Of a stretch of DNA of 54,797 nucleotides, positions 1 to 8,921 are shown piece by piece (position 1 is the first letter of the stretch; each line of letters begins with the position of its first letter). Position numbers and translations under genes: made by a program. Below the pieces are notes generated by a model. That model saw only the letters and a list, made by a program, of their open reading frames with translations, did not search any database and was not told the origin of the DNA. Origin of the DNA: CAWFPR01 sp963817635 (lineage in GTDB: Bacteria > Acidobacteriota > Vicinamibacteria > Vicinamibacterales > 2-12-FULL-66-21). Location of the stretch: positions 1-54,797 of the forward strand of contig CAWFPR010000030.1 in NCBI GenBank assembly GCA_963817635.1, written 5' to 3'.

Positions 1-2091
1 CGGGGCGCCGGGGAGCCTCGCACCGCGCTCGGCGCTATCGTCACCGACGGGTTCTTCGACACGCTCGACCCGAAGGCCGAGGAAGGCTCGCTGTCGATCG
101 TGGCGCGTGAACCGACGACGACCGTCCTGAGCGCGCGCCTGGCGCAGCAGCTCGGCGGCCGGCCGGCCTGGCAGGATCGCGGCGTCACGATTGCCACCTC
201 CAGTTTCCAGGTCGCGGCCGTGGTGCCTGCCGCCTTCGCCTATCCTTCGGACGACGTGGAATTCTGGGTACGGGCGGACGCGGTGCCGGCCGTCACGTTC
301 TTCAGCACGCAGGATCAGCGGAGATTCAGCCTGATCGGCCGGCTTCGCGATGGTGTGTCGCTCGCGCAGGCGCAGGACGATGTGCGTCGGGTAGTCCAGG
401 AGATCGACACGCCGGTGACCAAGCCGGGCGTCCGCAGTCGGGAAGCGACCGTGCTGCCCGTGCGTGAACACATGCGCGCGGCGGCCGCGCCAACCGTGCT
501 TGCGTTCGCGGCAGGCGCGGTGATCGTGCTCCTCATTGCCAGCGCCAACGTCTCGGGTCTGCTCGCCGGCCGCGCGGTCGCGAGGCAGCGCGAGTTCGCG
601 ATCCGACGCGCGCTGGGCAGCGGCGCCGGCGGCGTGATGCGCACCGCGCTGGCCGAGAGCGTCTCGATCGCGTTCGCCGGCTGGGCGCTCGGCCTGTGGT
701 TCGCGTACCTCTTCGTGCGCGCGTTTGCATCGCTGGCGGCCGGGGCGGTGCCGAACCTCCAGGCCGTCCGGCTCGACGCGCCGGTCGTGGCGATGAGCCT
801 GGCGCTTGCCGGCCTGGTGGCGGTGCTGAGCGGCGGCGGCCCCGCGCTCAGGGCTGCCAGGACCGATCCGGCCGGCGTGCTGAAAGACACGTCGGAGCAA
901 AGCGGCGGGGGCGGACGTCGCCTGCGCGCCGTGCTGGTGGTCGTGCAGGTCGCGGCCGCGGTCGTCCTGATCGTCGCGGCCGGCCTGCTCTTTCGGACCG
1001 TGCGGGAGATCGTCACGAGCGCGCGCGGCTTCGTGTCGGACCACGTGCTTACCGAACGGCTGATGCTGACCGAGACGGTTCAGTTCGCGGCGAACGGCCG
1101 CGCGCCGTTCGTCAACCGCCTCGTCGAGGGCGTGCGCGCGCTGCCCGGCGTGACGGCCGCCGGGATCGGCAGCGATCTGCCGCCGGGCGGGACGCAAATC
1201 GGCATGACGATCCGGGTCGTGAGCGGTACACGCGACGAGATATTTCACCTGGGATATGCCGCGGCGACGCCGGGCTTCCTGGAGGCCATCGGCGCGGAAC
1301 TGGTTCGCGGGCGGTTGTTCGACGACCGCGACCGTGTGGGCGACACCCCATCGGCGGTGATTACCGAGTCGGCCGCGCGGATGATGTTCCAGGACCGCGA
1401 TCCGATCGGCCGCGACTGGCCGGCGCCGATGCCGGGCGCCGACGGGCGCCGGGTGAAACCGCGCGTCATCGGCGTCGTGCGCGACATCCGCTACGGCGGG
1501 CTCGACAGGACGCCGCAGCCGACGCTGTTCGCCCCGTGGGAAAAACTCGCCCCGGGCATGGCGCATCTCGCGGTGAGGACATCCGGACCGCCGATCGAGC
1601 TGGCCCCCGCGATCCGGCAGGTCATCCAGGCGGTCGATCCCTCGATACCGATCTCCACGCCGCGCACGCTTGACGAGGTCGTGAGCATGTCGATCGCGGA
1701 TCGCCGCTTGCGCGTCGAACTGAGCGGCGCGTTCGCGCTGCTGGCGCTGGCGCTCGCGTCGATTGCGCTGTGGGGCCTGGTGGCGCAGGGCGTGCTCGAC
1801 CGGCGCCACGAGCTGGCGGTGCGCCTCGCGATGGGTTCGACCGAACGAGGGGCGGTGCGCCTGATCGTCCGAAGCGGCGCGCTGCTCATCGGGATCGGCC
1901 TGGCACTTGGTGCGGCGTGCGCGGTGGCGGCCGGCCGGGCGCTGCGCCACCTGCTCCACGGCGTCAGCCCGCTCGATCCGCTGACGTTCTCCACCGCCTG
2001 CATCCTCGTCCTGGCCGTCGCCCTGCTCGCCTGCTACATTCCCGCCCGCCGCGCCGCGACGCTGTCGCCCGCCGATCTCCTGCGCAACTGA
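1..2091 (+). CDS. ADOP-type FtsX/MacB permease, 3' part
   Basis: The frame is open from base 1, so the gene begins upstream of the window; a GTG at 100 is internal, not the start. What remains is the tail of periplasmic domain 1, an FtsX domain with three membrane segments (about bases 490-850), a linker with another membrane helix (about 920-1000), periplasmic domain 2, and a second FtsX domain (about 1720-2090). It ends in the usual cytoplasmic tail IPARRAATLSPADLLRN. This doubled MacB_PCD/FtsX layout is typical of ADOP proteins, inner-membrane permeases abundant in acidobacteria whose substrates are mostly unknown. No ATPase gene is adjacent, which fits the orphan label. No internal frameshift is visible. 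Confidence 0.9.
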   Translation, partial: RGAGEPRTALGAIVTDGFFDTLDPKAEEGSLSIVAREPTTTVLSARLAQQLGGRPAWQDRGVTIATSSFQVAAVVPAAFAYPSDDVEFWVRADAVPAVTFFSTQDQRRFSLIGRLRDGVSLAQAQDDVRRVVQEIDTPVTKPGVRSREATVLPVREHMRAAAAPTVLAFAAGAVIVLLIASANVSGLLAGRAVARQREFAIRRALGSGAGGVMRTALAESVSIAFAGWALGLWFAYLFVRAFASLAAGAVPNLQAVRLDAPVVAMSLALAGLVAVLSGGGPALRAARTDPAGVLKDTSEQSGGGGRRLRAVLVVVQVAAAVVLIVAAGLLFRTVREIVTSARGFVSDHVLTERLMLTETVQFAANGRAPFVNRLVEGVRALPGVTAAGIGSDLPPGGTQIGMTIRVVSGTRDEIFHLGYAAATPGFLEAIGAELVRGRLFDDRDRVGDTPSAVITESAARMMFQDRDPIGRDWPAPMPGADGRRVKPRVIGVVRDIRYGGLDRTPQPTLFAPWEKLAPGMAHLAVRTSGPPIELAPAIRQVIQAVDPSIPISTPRTLDEVVSMSIADRRLRVELSGAFALLALALASIALWGLVAQGVLDRRHELAVRLAMGSTERGAVRLIVRSGALLIGIGLALGAACAVAAGRALRHLLHGVSPLDPLTFSTACILVLAVALLACYIPARRAATLSPADLLRN

Positions 2092-2117
2092 TCGCCCGGT
2101 GTCAACCGTCGACTCGC

Positions 2118-2644
2118 GTGAGGCCCCACAGCGCCTGTCGAGGGAAGGACCGAGTGCCATCGGCGCCCCGCGTTGGCCACGGCCGCCCGTCTTCACCCGA
2201 ACCCACCCTCCGTTTCTCCGTCTCTCCGTTACTCCTGTGAGGCCGTCAGGGGCTGTCGAGGGAAGGACCGAGTGCCACCGGCGCCCCGCCCTGGCCACCG
2301 CCGCCTGTCTTCACCCCCGAATCCACCCTCCGTTTCTCCGTCTCTCCGTTACTCCTGTGAGGTCCGACAGGGGCTGTCGAGGGAAGGACCGAGTGCCACC
2401 GGCGCCCCGCCCTGGCCACCGCCGCCTGTCTTCACCCCCGAACCCACCCTCCGTTTCTCCGTCTCTCCGTTACTCCTGTGAGGTCCGTCAGCGGCTGTCG
2501 ACGGGAACGGCCCCCGACCGCTGTCACCCGACTCCGTCTGCGCTCCGTCTCTCCCTGTGGCCACCGCCGCCTGTCTTCACCTCCGAACCCACCCTCCGTT
2601 TCTCCGTCTCTCCGTTACTCCTGTGAGGCCGTCAGCGGCTGTCT
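2118..2644. repeat. Minisatellite, period about 120 bp, four units plus a partial fifth
   Basis: Units start with GTGAGG at 2118, 2237, 2357, 2478 and 2623 (lengths 119, 120, 121, 145, then about 22 bp). Units 1-3 are near-identical; unit 4 has a diverged, longer middle. Each unit ends in a pyrimidine-rich stretch with three CTCCGT-like hexamers and TTACTCCT. Each begins with a short stem-forming CGTCAG/CTGTC or CGACAG/CTGTCG segment. The array fills the whole gap between two convergent genes. Short ORFs across it are repeat-encoded and not credible. Confidence 0.93.
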
Positions 2645-2647
2645 TTG

Positions 2648-3831
2648 CTACCCGCCGGCCTTGCCGCCGCGCCGCGCGCGAATCGTCACCGCGTAGGCGT
2701 TCTCCGCGTTGAGGTTGATGAGCGCGACGAACGCCCGCCCGCGGTACGTGCCGATGGTGCCCGACTGCGATACGCCGGAGACCTCCCAGCCAGCCGGCAA
2801 CAGCACCGTGTTGCGCAGGCCGCGCAGCGTGCGCGCGAACACGAGCTCGCCGTTGACGAGGTGATAGCCGGGGTCGGTGAGCGTGCCGGTGAGGCGCAGG
2901 TGCGCACTCTGCTTCTCGTCGACGATCGGCACGTCGAGTCCGACGCTGCGTGGCGCCGCCGCTCTTCGACGGTGCGAGCGCGTGGCCCGTGTCGAGATCG
3001 ATCACCGTCGAGATCCGTCAGCGGCAGATAGGCGAGCGAATCCAGCCGCGCCCGGGCGCCCTTGCGATAGTCGCTGTAGGTCTGCTCGACGGCGATCCGC
3101 CCGGTCTCCGGCGCCTCGAGGTCGTACAGCGTCTTCACGTCGTCGAAGAACATGTCGGTGAACGGCGACGGGCGTGAACGACGCGGTGGTCCTGTGCGCG
3201 TGGATCGTCAGCGGGTTGCTCTGGCCGCTGGGATTCGCAAAGGCGAGCTTCAACCGGCCGTCGGCGGTCGTCGTCAGTTGCGCGGCGACGTTCGACGAGG
3301 TGAAGGCGAAGCCCTTCGGCAGCAGCACGCCCAGGCGATAGCCGCTCAGGCTGCGCACCCACACGATGTCGTCGCCGTTCATCATGTAGGTGCGCGGGTC
3401 CTTGTAGGTCTTGTAGATCAGCACGCGGCCGATGCCGCCCTTCGGGACCGGCATCGGCAGCTTCGCGCGGATGGCGTGGCTCTCCGGGTCGTTGCCCTGT
3501 TGCTCGTAGCGTGAACGGGAGCGGCTTGCCGGTGCGCGGGTCGTAGACCTCGACGCCCGTTCCCTCGCTGCCGCCGCGGGTGGCGTTGACCAGTTCCGTT
3601 GCGCCTTCGCGCGTCTCTTCCGGGAGGAAGCGGATGCGGAACGACTCGCTGCCGGGGTCGAGAATCTGGTATTCCGTGTAGGCGTCCTGGGTGAACAGGC
3701 GGCTGACGGGCGCGGTCGGGCGCAGGGATCCGTCCGGGTTCGTCCCGCCTGGAAACTGCCCGCGTCCCTGTGCGCGCATCGATCAGCGTTGCCGAGGCGA
3801 GGAGAAGGGCCGCAAAGGCGGCGAATTTCAT
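2648..3831 (-). pseudogene. Secreted protein of unknown function, about five frameshifts
   Basis: Begins with ATG at 3831 and a clear signal peptide (MKFAAFAALLLASA). The coherent protein is recovered only by changing frame about five times: near 3775, 3510, 3170, 3005 and 2935. It ends at TAG 2648-2650 after about 390 codons. Recovered blocks include RLFTQDAYTEYQILDP, VLIYKTYKDPRTYMMNGDD, MFFDDVKTLYDLEAP and TGTLTDPGYHLVNGEL, which together read as a beta-rich extracellular protein. I do not recognise a named family. Breaks are denser here than in any neighbour, so this could be a real pseudogene or the worst case of consensus indels. A TAGAAT box lies 6 nt before the start. Confidence 0.7.
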
Positions 3832-3837
3832 CCGGCG

Positions 3838-3843
3838 ATTCTA
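3838..3843 (-). promoter_or_regulatory. -10 box (TAGAAT), leaderless spacing
   Basis: TAGAAT on the minus strand ends 6 nt before ATG 3831 with no Shine-Dalgarno between. Transcription would start at or next to the start codon. No convincing -35 is visible. Confidence 0.55.
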
Positions 3844-3907
3844 CCCGAGCCGGTGCCGGCTGCGCGGGGAGTGCCTCCGCGCGCCCCTCGCTCCCGCCGT
3901 CGGGCTG

Positions 3908-4675
3908 TTACGACGCCCAGAAACCGGTGACCGATGCGATCCGGCCGTCCGAGCCGAGGACGAACACATTCGTGCCGCGTCCCTGCGTCTGACCGTCGGG
4001 CCCGCTCGCCGTCCAGTCGGCCAGCACCGTGCCCTGGCAGTGCCGCGGGTTGCCCGCCTGGTGCATGCGGACGCCGGGCATGAATCGCTGGGCCGCGGCG
4101 ATATGCTGCGACAGCTCGTCGAGGCCGTCGACGCAGCTGAAACGGTCGCGCATCTGTATTCCCGGCGCGGCGATCGCCGCGAGCGTGGCCTCGCGCGCGG
4201 CCGAATCCGCCTCGGCCCACGCGACAAACCATCGATCGACCAGCGAGGCGGCGTCGGCGTGGGTCTCGTCGGCGACGACGTTGGCGAAGAGCGACAACTG
4301 GTAGCGCCAGCCCTGCACGTGCTGATCGCGCACACCGGGCTGCGCGAAGGCGTGGGTCAGGTGCACGCGGGTGCCCTGCGCGACGTCCTCGAGCCGGATG
4401 GTCACGAGCGAGGCGCCGGGGGGAATCGGCGCGCCGTCCTGGTAGCCGTACGTGAAGACGATCCGCTCGGGCGGCCTGGACTCGACGACTTCGCCAGCCA
4501 CCTGGATGCCGTTCGGGTACCGGATGGTGACGGCGCCGCCGGGCCTGGGGTCGATCGACGAACCGGCGCCCCACCAGGCGGCCCAGCGCTCGGTGTCGCT
4601 GAAATACCGGAACACGACGTCGCGCGACGCGTGAATGAGGATGGTGCGCTCGAGCACGTGGGGGAGGCTGGTCAT
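3908..4675 (-). CDS. SRPBCC (AHSA1-like) / NTF2-like fusion protein
   Basis: A 255-residue cytosolic protein starting MTSLPHVLERTILIHASR at ATG 4675. Residues 1 to about 145 form an SRPBCC/START-like domain of the AHSA1 type (FRYFSDTERWAAWWGAGS; RIVFTYGY; TRVHLTHAFA). Residues about 148-255 resemble an NTF2/SnoaL-like domain (VDRWFVAWAEAD, then TNVFVLGSDGRIASVTGFWAS). Neither domain shows a specific ligand. The start overlaps the ArsR stop as ATGA, so the two are translationally coupled. ArsR-SRPBCC pairs are common in bacteria; the added C-terminal NTF2 domain is less so. No catalytic function can be assigned. Confidence 0.85.
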   Translation of the reverse strand: MTSLPHVLERTILIHASRDVVFRYFSDTERWAAWWGAGSSIDPRPGGAVTIRYPNGIQVAGEVVESRPPERIVFTYGYQDGAPIPPGASLVTIRLEDVAQGTRVHLTHAFAQPGVRDQHVQGWRYQLSLFANVVADETHADAASLVDRWFVAWAEADSAAREATLAAIAAPGIQMRDRFSCVDGLDELSQHIAAAQRFMPGVRMHQAGNPRHCQGTVLADWTASGPDGQTQGRGTNVFVLGSDGRIASVTGFWAS

Positions 4676-5038
4676 GGGCGTGTCGTCCTTCTCCTCGGTC
4701 CGCGGCGCCGGGGAATCGGCCCGCGTCGTGTCTGTTCGAGTTCCGCTTTCAGTTTCAGCCGCCACAGCGCATCGTCCCACATCGCCTCGAGCATCGCGCC
4801 GAGCGGCCCGAGCCGCTCCGGGCAGGCGCGATAGAAGCGGTGTGCGATGCGCGCGCCGGCAGGCCACGAGCCCGGCGTCGCCGAGCGCGCGCAGCTGCAG
4901 CGACACCGCGCCGAACGACACGTCGGGCATGGCGGCGTGGATCTCCCCGGCCGCCAGCTCGCGCGTCCAGACGAGCCGCAGGATCTCGCGGCGCCTCGGC
5001 GAGGCGACGGCCGCCAGCACCGCGGTGTCGGTCTGCAC
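4672..5038 (-). CDS. ArsR-family winged-helix regulator (one frameshift)
   Basis: GTG start at 5038 gives MQTDTAVLAAVASPRRREIL, an ArsR/SmtB-type helix. The recognition-helix region follows (FGAVSLQLRALGDAGLV). Near 4850 the frame changes, and the C-terminal part continues as FYRACPERLGPLGAML and then LEAMWDDALWRLKLKAELEQ. That tail is characteristic of ArsR regulators paired with SRPBCC genes. Total about 122 residues. It has no metal-binding cysteine pair, so a metal sensor is unlikely. The stop overlaps the next gene's start (ATGA). An inverted repeat covering the -10 region suggests autoregulation. Confidence 0.83.
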
Positions 5039-5044
5039 GGCAGC

Positions 5045-5073
5045 ACTTTAGATCAAACTAAAATGAAAAGCAA
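5045..5073 (-). promoter_or_regulatory. arsR-type promoter, -35 TTGCTT, -10 TAAAGT, leaderless
   Basis: On the minus strand TTGCTT (5073-5068) and TAAAGT (5050-5045) are 17 nt apart. TAAAGT lies 6 nt before GTG 5038 with no Shine-Dalgarno. This is the most complete promoter in the window. Confidence 0.6.
5047..5062. promoter_or_regulatory. Candidate ArsR operator, inverted repeat TTTAG-N6-CTAAA
   Basis: A perfect 5-bp inverted repeat with a 6-bp spacer overlaps the -10 box of the arsR-type gene. It is AT-rich against GC-rich surroundings. The position suits autorepression. Inferred, not demonstrated. Confidence 0.55.
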
Positions 5074-5092
5074 CGGATGGCTGGCCAGAGAG

Positions 5093-5127
5093 TAGAATCC
5101 GGAGTACTCGTCCTCCATCCTCCAGGA
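5093..5127 (+). promoter_or_regulatory. -10 TAGAAT and RBS AGGAG for the gene at 5135
   Basis: TAGAAT at 5093-5098 would give a leader of about 30 nt. AGGAG at 5123-5127 is well placed before ATG 5135. No clear -35. Confidence 0.4.
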
Positions 5128-5134
5128 GCCGTTC

Positions 5135-5959
5135 ATGTCCTCACACTGCGTCCGGCGCTCCATGGCTGCCCTTGCGGCGGCGGTGCTCATGACCGGCGGC
5201 CTCGTGGCCGCCGATGCCCTCACTCAGCTTGGCCTCACGCCCGCGGCCGCGAAGGAAGCGCTCATGGCCGGCATCGGCAGCGGCTGGGTGGACCACAGCC
5301 TGGCGGCCTCCGCGTTCCGGAAAGCGCCGGAAGCCCTGCGCGTGGAGCTGGTCGAGGGGGCGATCGCATGGGCGAAGTCCTACACGGCGTCGCCGGAGTT
5401 CCTGGCGAGCGTACGCGAAACTGCGCGAGACGCGCAAGCCGTCGGCGCCCGTGTTCAAGGGCACGCCCGAAGAGGCGTTCGCGCAGCAGCGCGAGGAGCA
5501 GGCGAAGGAGCAGGCCAGAGGGGCCGAGGAGATGAAGAAGGTGATGGCGTCGATGCCGCCGGAGCAGCGCAAGCAGATGGAAGAGGCGATGCAGCAGGCG
5601 GCCGAAGCGATGAAGCAGATGGACACGCCCGAGATGCGCACGATGATGATCGACGGCATCCGCATGCAGCGTGAGGAAGAGACCCGCGAGTATCAGCAGG
5701 ACATGGCGAAGTGGAAGGACGAGTACCCGGAGACCCCGGCGCCCCTCATCGCCAGGCGTCTCAAGGCGTTTCTCGACGCGAGCGCCGACGTGGACTTCGA
5801 CGCACAACTGTCACAGGCGAACGGTAAGATGCGCTTCGTGAACCCCACCTTCGAGTCGAAACCGTCCGAATGGAAACTGTGCTATCCGCGCCGGGAAGGC
5901 GCCGGTCATCGGCGGCGCGTGCGGCCGCGCAGGCGTGGATGAAAGAGCTGGGGCGCTGA
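5135..5959 (+). CDS. Secreted coiled-coil protein of unknown function (three frame changes)
   Basis: Starts at ATG 5135 behind AGGAG, with a signal peptide (residues 1 to about 26, ending in LVAADA). Frame changes occur near 5410, 5890 and 5915. The restored C-terminus reads AARAAAQAWMKELGR and stops at TGA 5957-5959. The middle (about bases 5440-5720) is rich in Glu, Gln, Met and Lys, for example EEMKKVMASMPPEQRKQMEE, and predicts a long helical coiled coil. I do not recognise a family. The next gene starts 2 nt later, so the two are probably cotranscribed. Confidence 0.7.
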
Positions 5960-5960
5960 G

Positions 5961-8904
5961 ATGCGCCGTCACACCCTGCTCCTCGTCCTGACGACATCGC
6001 TCGCTGTCGCGACCGCCGGGCTCGTTGCCGTCGCGCAGCGCGGTGCGCCGCCGCGGCGGCTGCCCGGCGAAGGCGGCGGCGTCATGCAGCTTCCCAACGG
6101 CTGGCGCATCGCGCCGACCGGGCGGCATGCGCCGATCGGCGATCTGCCGCTGAACATGGTCTGGTCGCCGGACGGCCGCTACCTGATCATCACGAACAAC
6201 GGCTGGAGCAAGCCGACCCTCACCATCTTCGATACCGCCAACTTCTACATCCGCTCCGTCGTGCCGCTCGAACACGCGTGGCTCGGGCTCGCGTGGCATC
6301 CGGACGGACGGACGCCTGTTTTCGTCGGGCGCCGCGCAGAACCTGGTGAATGCGCTCACGTGGAACGGCGAAGTCCTGAAGACGGCCGAACCACTCGTCA
6401 TCGGGGAGCCCGTCCTGCATCCGACCTTCGAAACGCTGAAGGCGTCCGGCTTCGTCGGCGGGGTGGCGGTATCGCCGGACGGCAGCCGCCTGTACGCCGT
6501 GCAGGTGTTCGGGGAGTCCATCTCGAGCATCGATCTTGCCACCCGAAAAGTCCTGCACACGACGACGCTCCCGGCCGAGCCTTACTCGACGCTCGTCTCT
6601 GCGGACGGGCGGACGGTGTACGCGTCGTTGTGGGGCGGTGCCCGCGTGATGGCGCTCGATCCGGCCACGCTCGAGATCACCCGCGACATCGCCGTCGGCG
6701 AACACCCCAACGCGATGCTGCTCTCGAAGGACGGGTCGAGGCTGTTCGTCGCCTGCGCGAACACCAACGCGGTCTGGGTGGTGGACGTCGCGACGGGCCG
6801 CGCGATTGAGCAGATCGGCGTCGCCCTCTTCCCGAATGCGCCTCCGGGCACCACACCCAATGCGCTCGCGCTCTCGCCGGACGGCGACACCCTGCTCGTG
6901 GCCAACGCCGACAACAACACGGTGGCGGTGGTCGATGTCGAGGAGCCGGGCGCGAGCCGGGTGCGCGGCTTCATCCCGACCGGCTGGTACCCCACCGCGG
7001 TCACCTTCGATCGCGACGGCCGCCGCATCTTCGTCCTGAACGGCAAGGGGCTGGCGCCAGCGGCGAACCCCAGGGGCCCGTCACCGGGCAATCGCGGCGC
7101 GGACGGCCAGTACATCGCGCAACTGCTCCAGGGGGCGATATCCGAGATTCAGATGCCCGACGCACCGGAACTCGCGCGCCTGACCCGGCGGGTCTACGAA
7201 GTCACGCCGTACGACGACAAGACGAAGCTGGCACCGGCGAACGCCCCGGTGGACTCGCCGATTCCGGGCCGTGTCGGCGGCCCCTCGCCGATCAAGCACG
7301 TCTTCTACATCGTGCGCGAGAACCGCAGCTACGACCAGGTGTTCGGCGACATCGAAACCGGCAACGGCGAGCCGACGCTGACCCTGTTCGGCGACGACGT
7401 CACGCCCAACGCGCACGCGCTGGCCCGCGAATTCGTGCTGCTCGACAACTTCTACGTGGACGCCGAGGTCAGCTACGACGGCCACGCGTTCTCGATGGGC
7501 GCGTACGCGACTGACGCCGTCGAGAAGATCTGGCCGACCAACTACGGCCAGCGCGGCGGGATCTACCTCAGCGAGGGAGGCGGCGGACAGCGCAATCCCT
7601 ACGGCAATCTCGCGGCGCCGCCCCAGGGCTACATCTGGGACATGGCCAAGCGCGCCGGCGTGAGCGTGCGCAGCTACGGCGAGTTCGTCGAGCGCGACGA
7701 CAGGACCGGACGCATCAAGGCGAGCGTGCCCGGCCTCGAGGGCCTTTTCAATCCGGACTATGCGCCCTACGACCTGAACATCCGCGACAACGCACGGGTC
7801 GACGTCTGGCTGAAGGAGTTCACCGAATTCGTGCGGGCCGGCACGGTCCCGCAGCTGAGCATCATCCGCCTGGGCAACGATCACACGGCGGGCACGCGTC
7901 CGACCGCCCACACGCCGCGCGCGATGATTGCCGAGAACGACGCGGCGCTCGGCCGGGTCGTCCAGGCCATCTCGAGCAGCCCGATCTGGAAGGAATCGGC
8001 AATCTTCATCCTCGAGGACGACGCCCAGAACGGGGCCGATCACGTCGACGCCCATCGGTCGCCGGCGCTCGTCATCAGCCCCTTCGCGCGCCGGCGCGTG
8101 GTCGACAGCACGATGTACTCGACTTCGTCGGTGCTGCGGACGATGGAACTGATTCTCGGACTGGAGCCGATGACCCAGTACGACGCCGCGGCCGCGCCGA
8201 TGTACGGCGCATTCCAGCCGACGCCGACGCTGACGCCATATGCGGCCCTTGGCCCGCGCGTCTCCATCGACGAACTCAATGGATCGACGGCCTGGGGCGC
8301 CGAGGCATCCCTCCGCATGAACCTGGACGACGCCGACATGGCGCCGGAGACGGAATTGAACGAGATCCTGTGGCGTTCCATTCGCGGCGCCGATGCCCCG
8401 ATGCCGCCGCCCCGGCGGGCGGCCTTCATCCGGCCGGCGGACGTCGAGCCAGGAACGGGAGCGCTGACGGGCGCGGCCCTTGACAGAACGGGCCTCGCCG
8501 CGACGATCGTCGTGGCGACCGATTTCTCCGAGGCGTCACGCCACGCGCTCGGCGCCGCGCGCGACTTCGCCCGGCGCGTCGGCGCCCGCGTTCAGGTCGT
8601 GCACGTCGTCCTGGACGAGCACGTGAGGACGCACGAGCACTACGAGGTGCACGAACACATCGCCGGGATGATCGCCGCCGCCACCGCGGATCTGAAGGCG
8701 ATGCTCGCCGAGGCGAGCGACGTGTCGTCCTCGGTCCGCACCGGAATCCCGCACCAGGAGATCGTCGACGCCGCCGAGGCCGCCGGCGCCGACCTGATCG
8801 CGATCGGGCTGCACGGGCACAATCCGCTCGAAGCGGCGGTGCTGGGCTCGACGGCCAACCGCGTCCTGCGGCATGCGCACTGCCCCGTGCTCGTGACGCG
8901 TTAG
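5961..8904 (+). CDS. Beta-propeller / phosphoesterase / universal stress protein fusion
   Basis: About 980 residues with one frame change near 6320. After a signal peptide (MRRHTLLLVLTTSLAVATAG) come YVTN/YncE-like propeller blades (about residues 45-370; VAVSPDGSRLYAVQVF, NALALSPDGDTLLVAN). An alkaline-phosphatase-superfamily phosphoesterase domain follows (about 440-820), starting HVFYIVRENRSYDQVFG and containing LGNDHTAGTRPTAHTP and ILEDDAQNGADHVDAH. Residues about 842-981 form a UspA domain carrying the ATP-site pattern G-x2-G-x9-GS in GLHGHNPLEAAVLGS. A secreted propeller-phosphoesterase and a normally cytosolic Usp domain in one frame is odd. It is either a true fusion or a stop lost by a sequence error just before about 8490, where an out-of-frame TGA lies at 8465. 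Confidence 0.85.
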
Positions 8905-8916
8905 TCAGGGCCCTGA
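8905..8916. other. Perfect 12-bp palindrome between convergent genes
   Basis: TCAGGGCCCTGA fills most of the 17-bp gap between the two stop codons. It lacks a loop or U-tract, so it is not a typical terminator. It contains the CCCTGA core seen in the heptamer arrays at 24271 and 35161. Confidence 0.6.
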
Positions 8917-8921
8917 GGCTG

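Noticed and set aside
2118..2644. CRISPR array
   Set aside because: Units are contiguous 119-145-bp tandem repeats with no unique spacers and no cas genes nearby.
2099..2696. Several overlapping ORFs of 70-175 codons in the minisatellite
   Set aside because: They are translations of the 120-bp repeat in different frames, Pro/Arg/Ser-rich and without start signals.
3770..4834. 354-codon plus-strand ORF opposite the SRPBCC gene
   Set aside because: Arg/Gly/Ala-rich shadow; the minus strand encodes a recognisable SRPBCC/NTF2 protein with coupled upstream ArsR.
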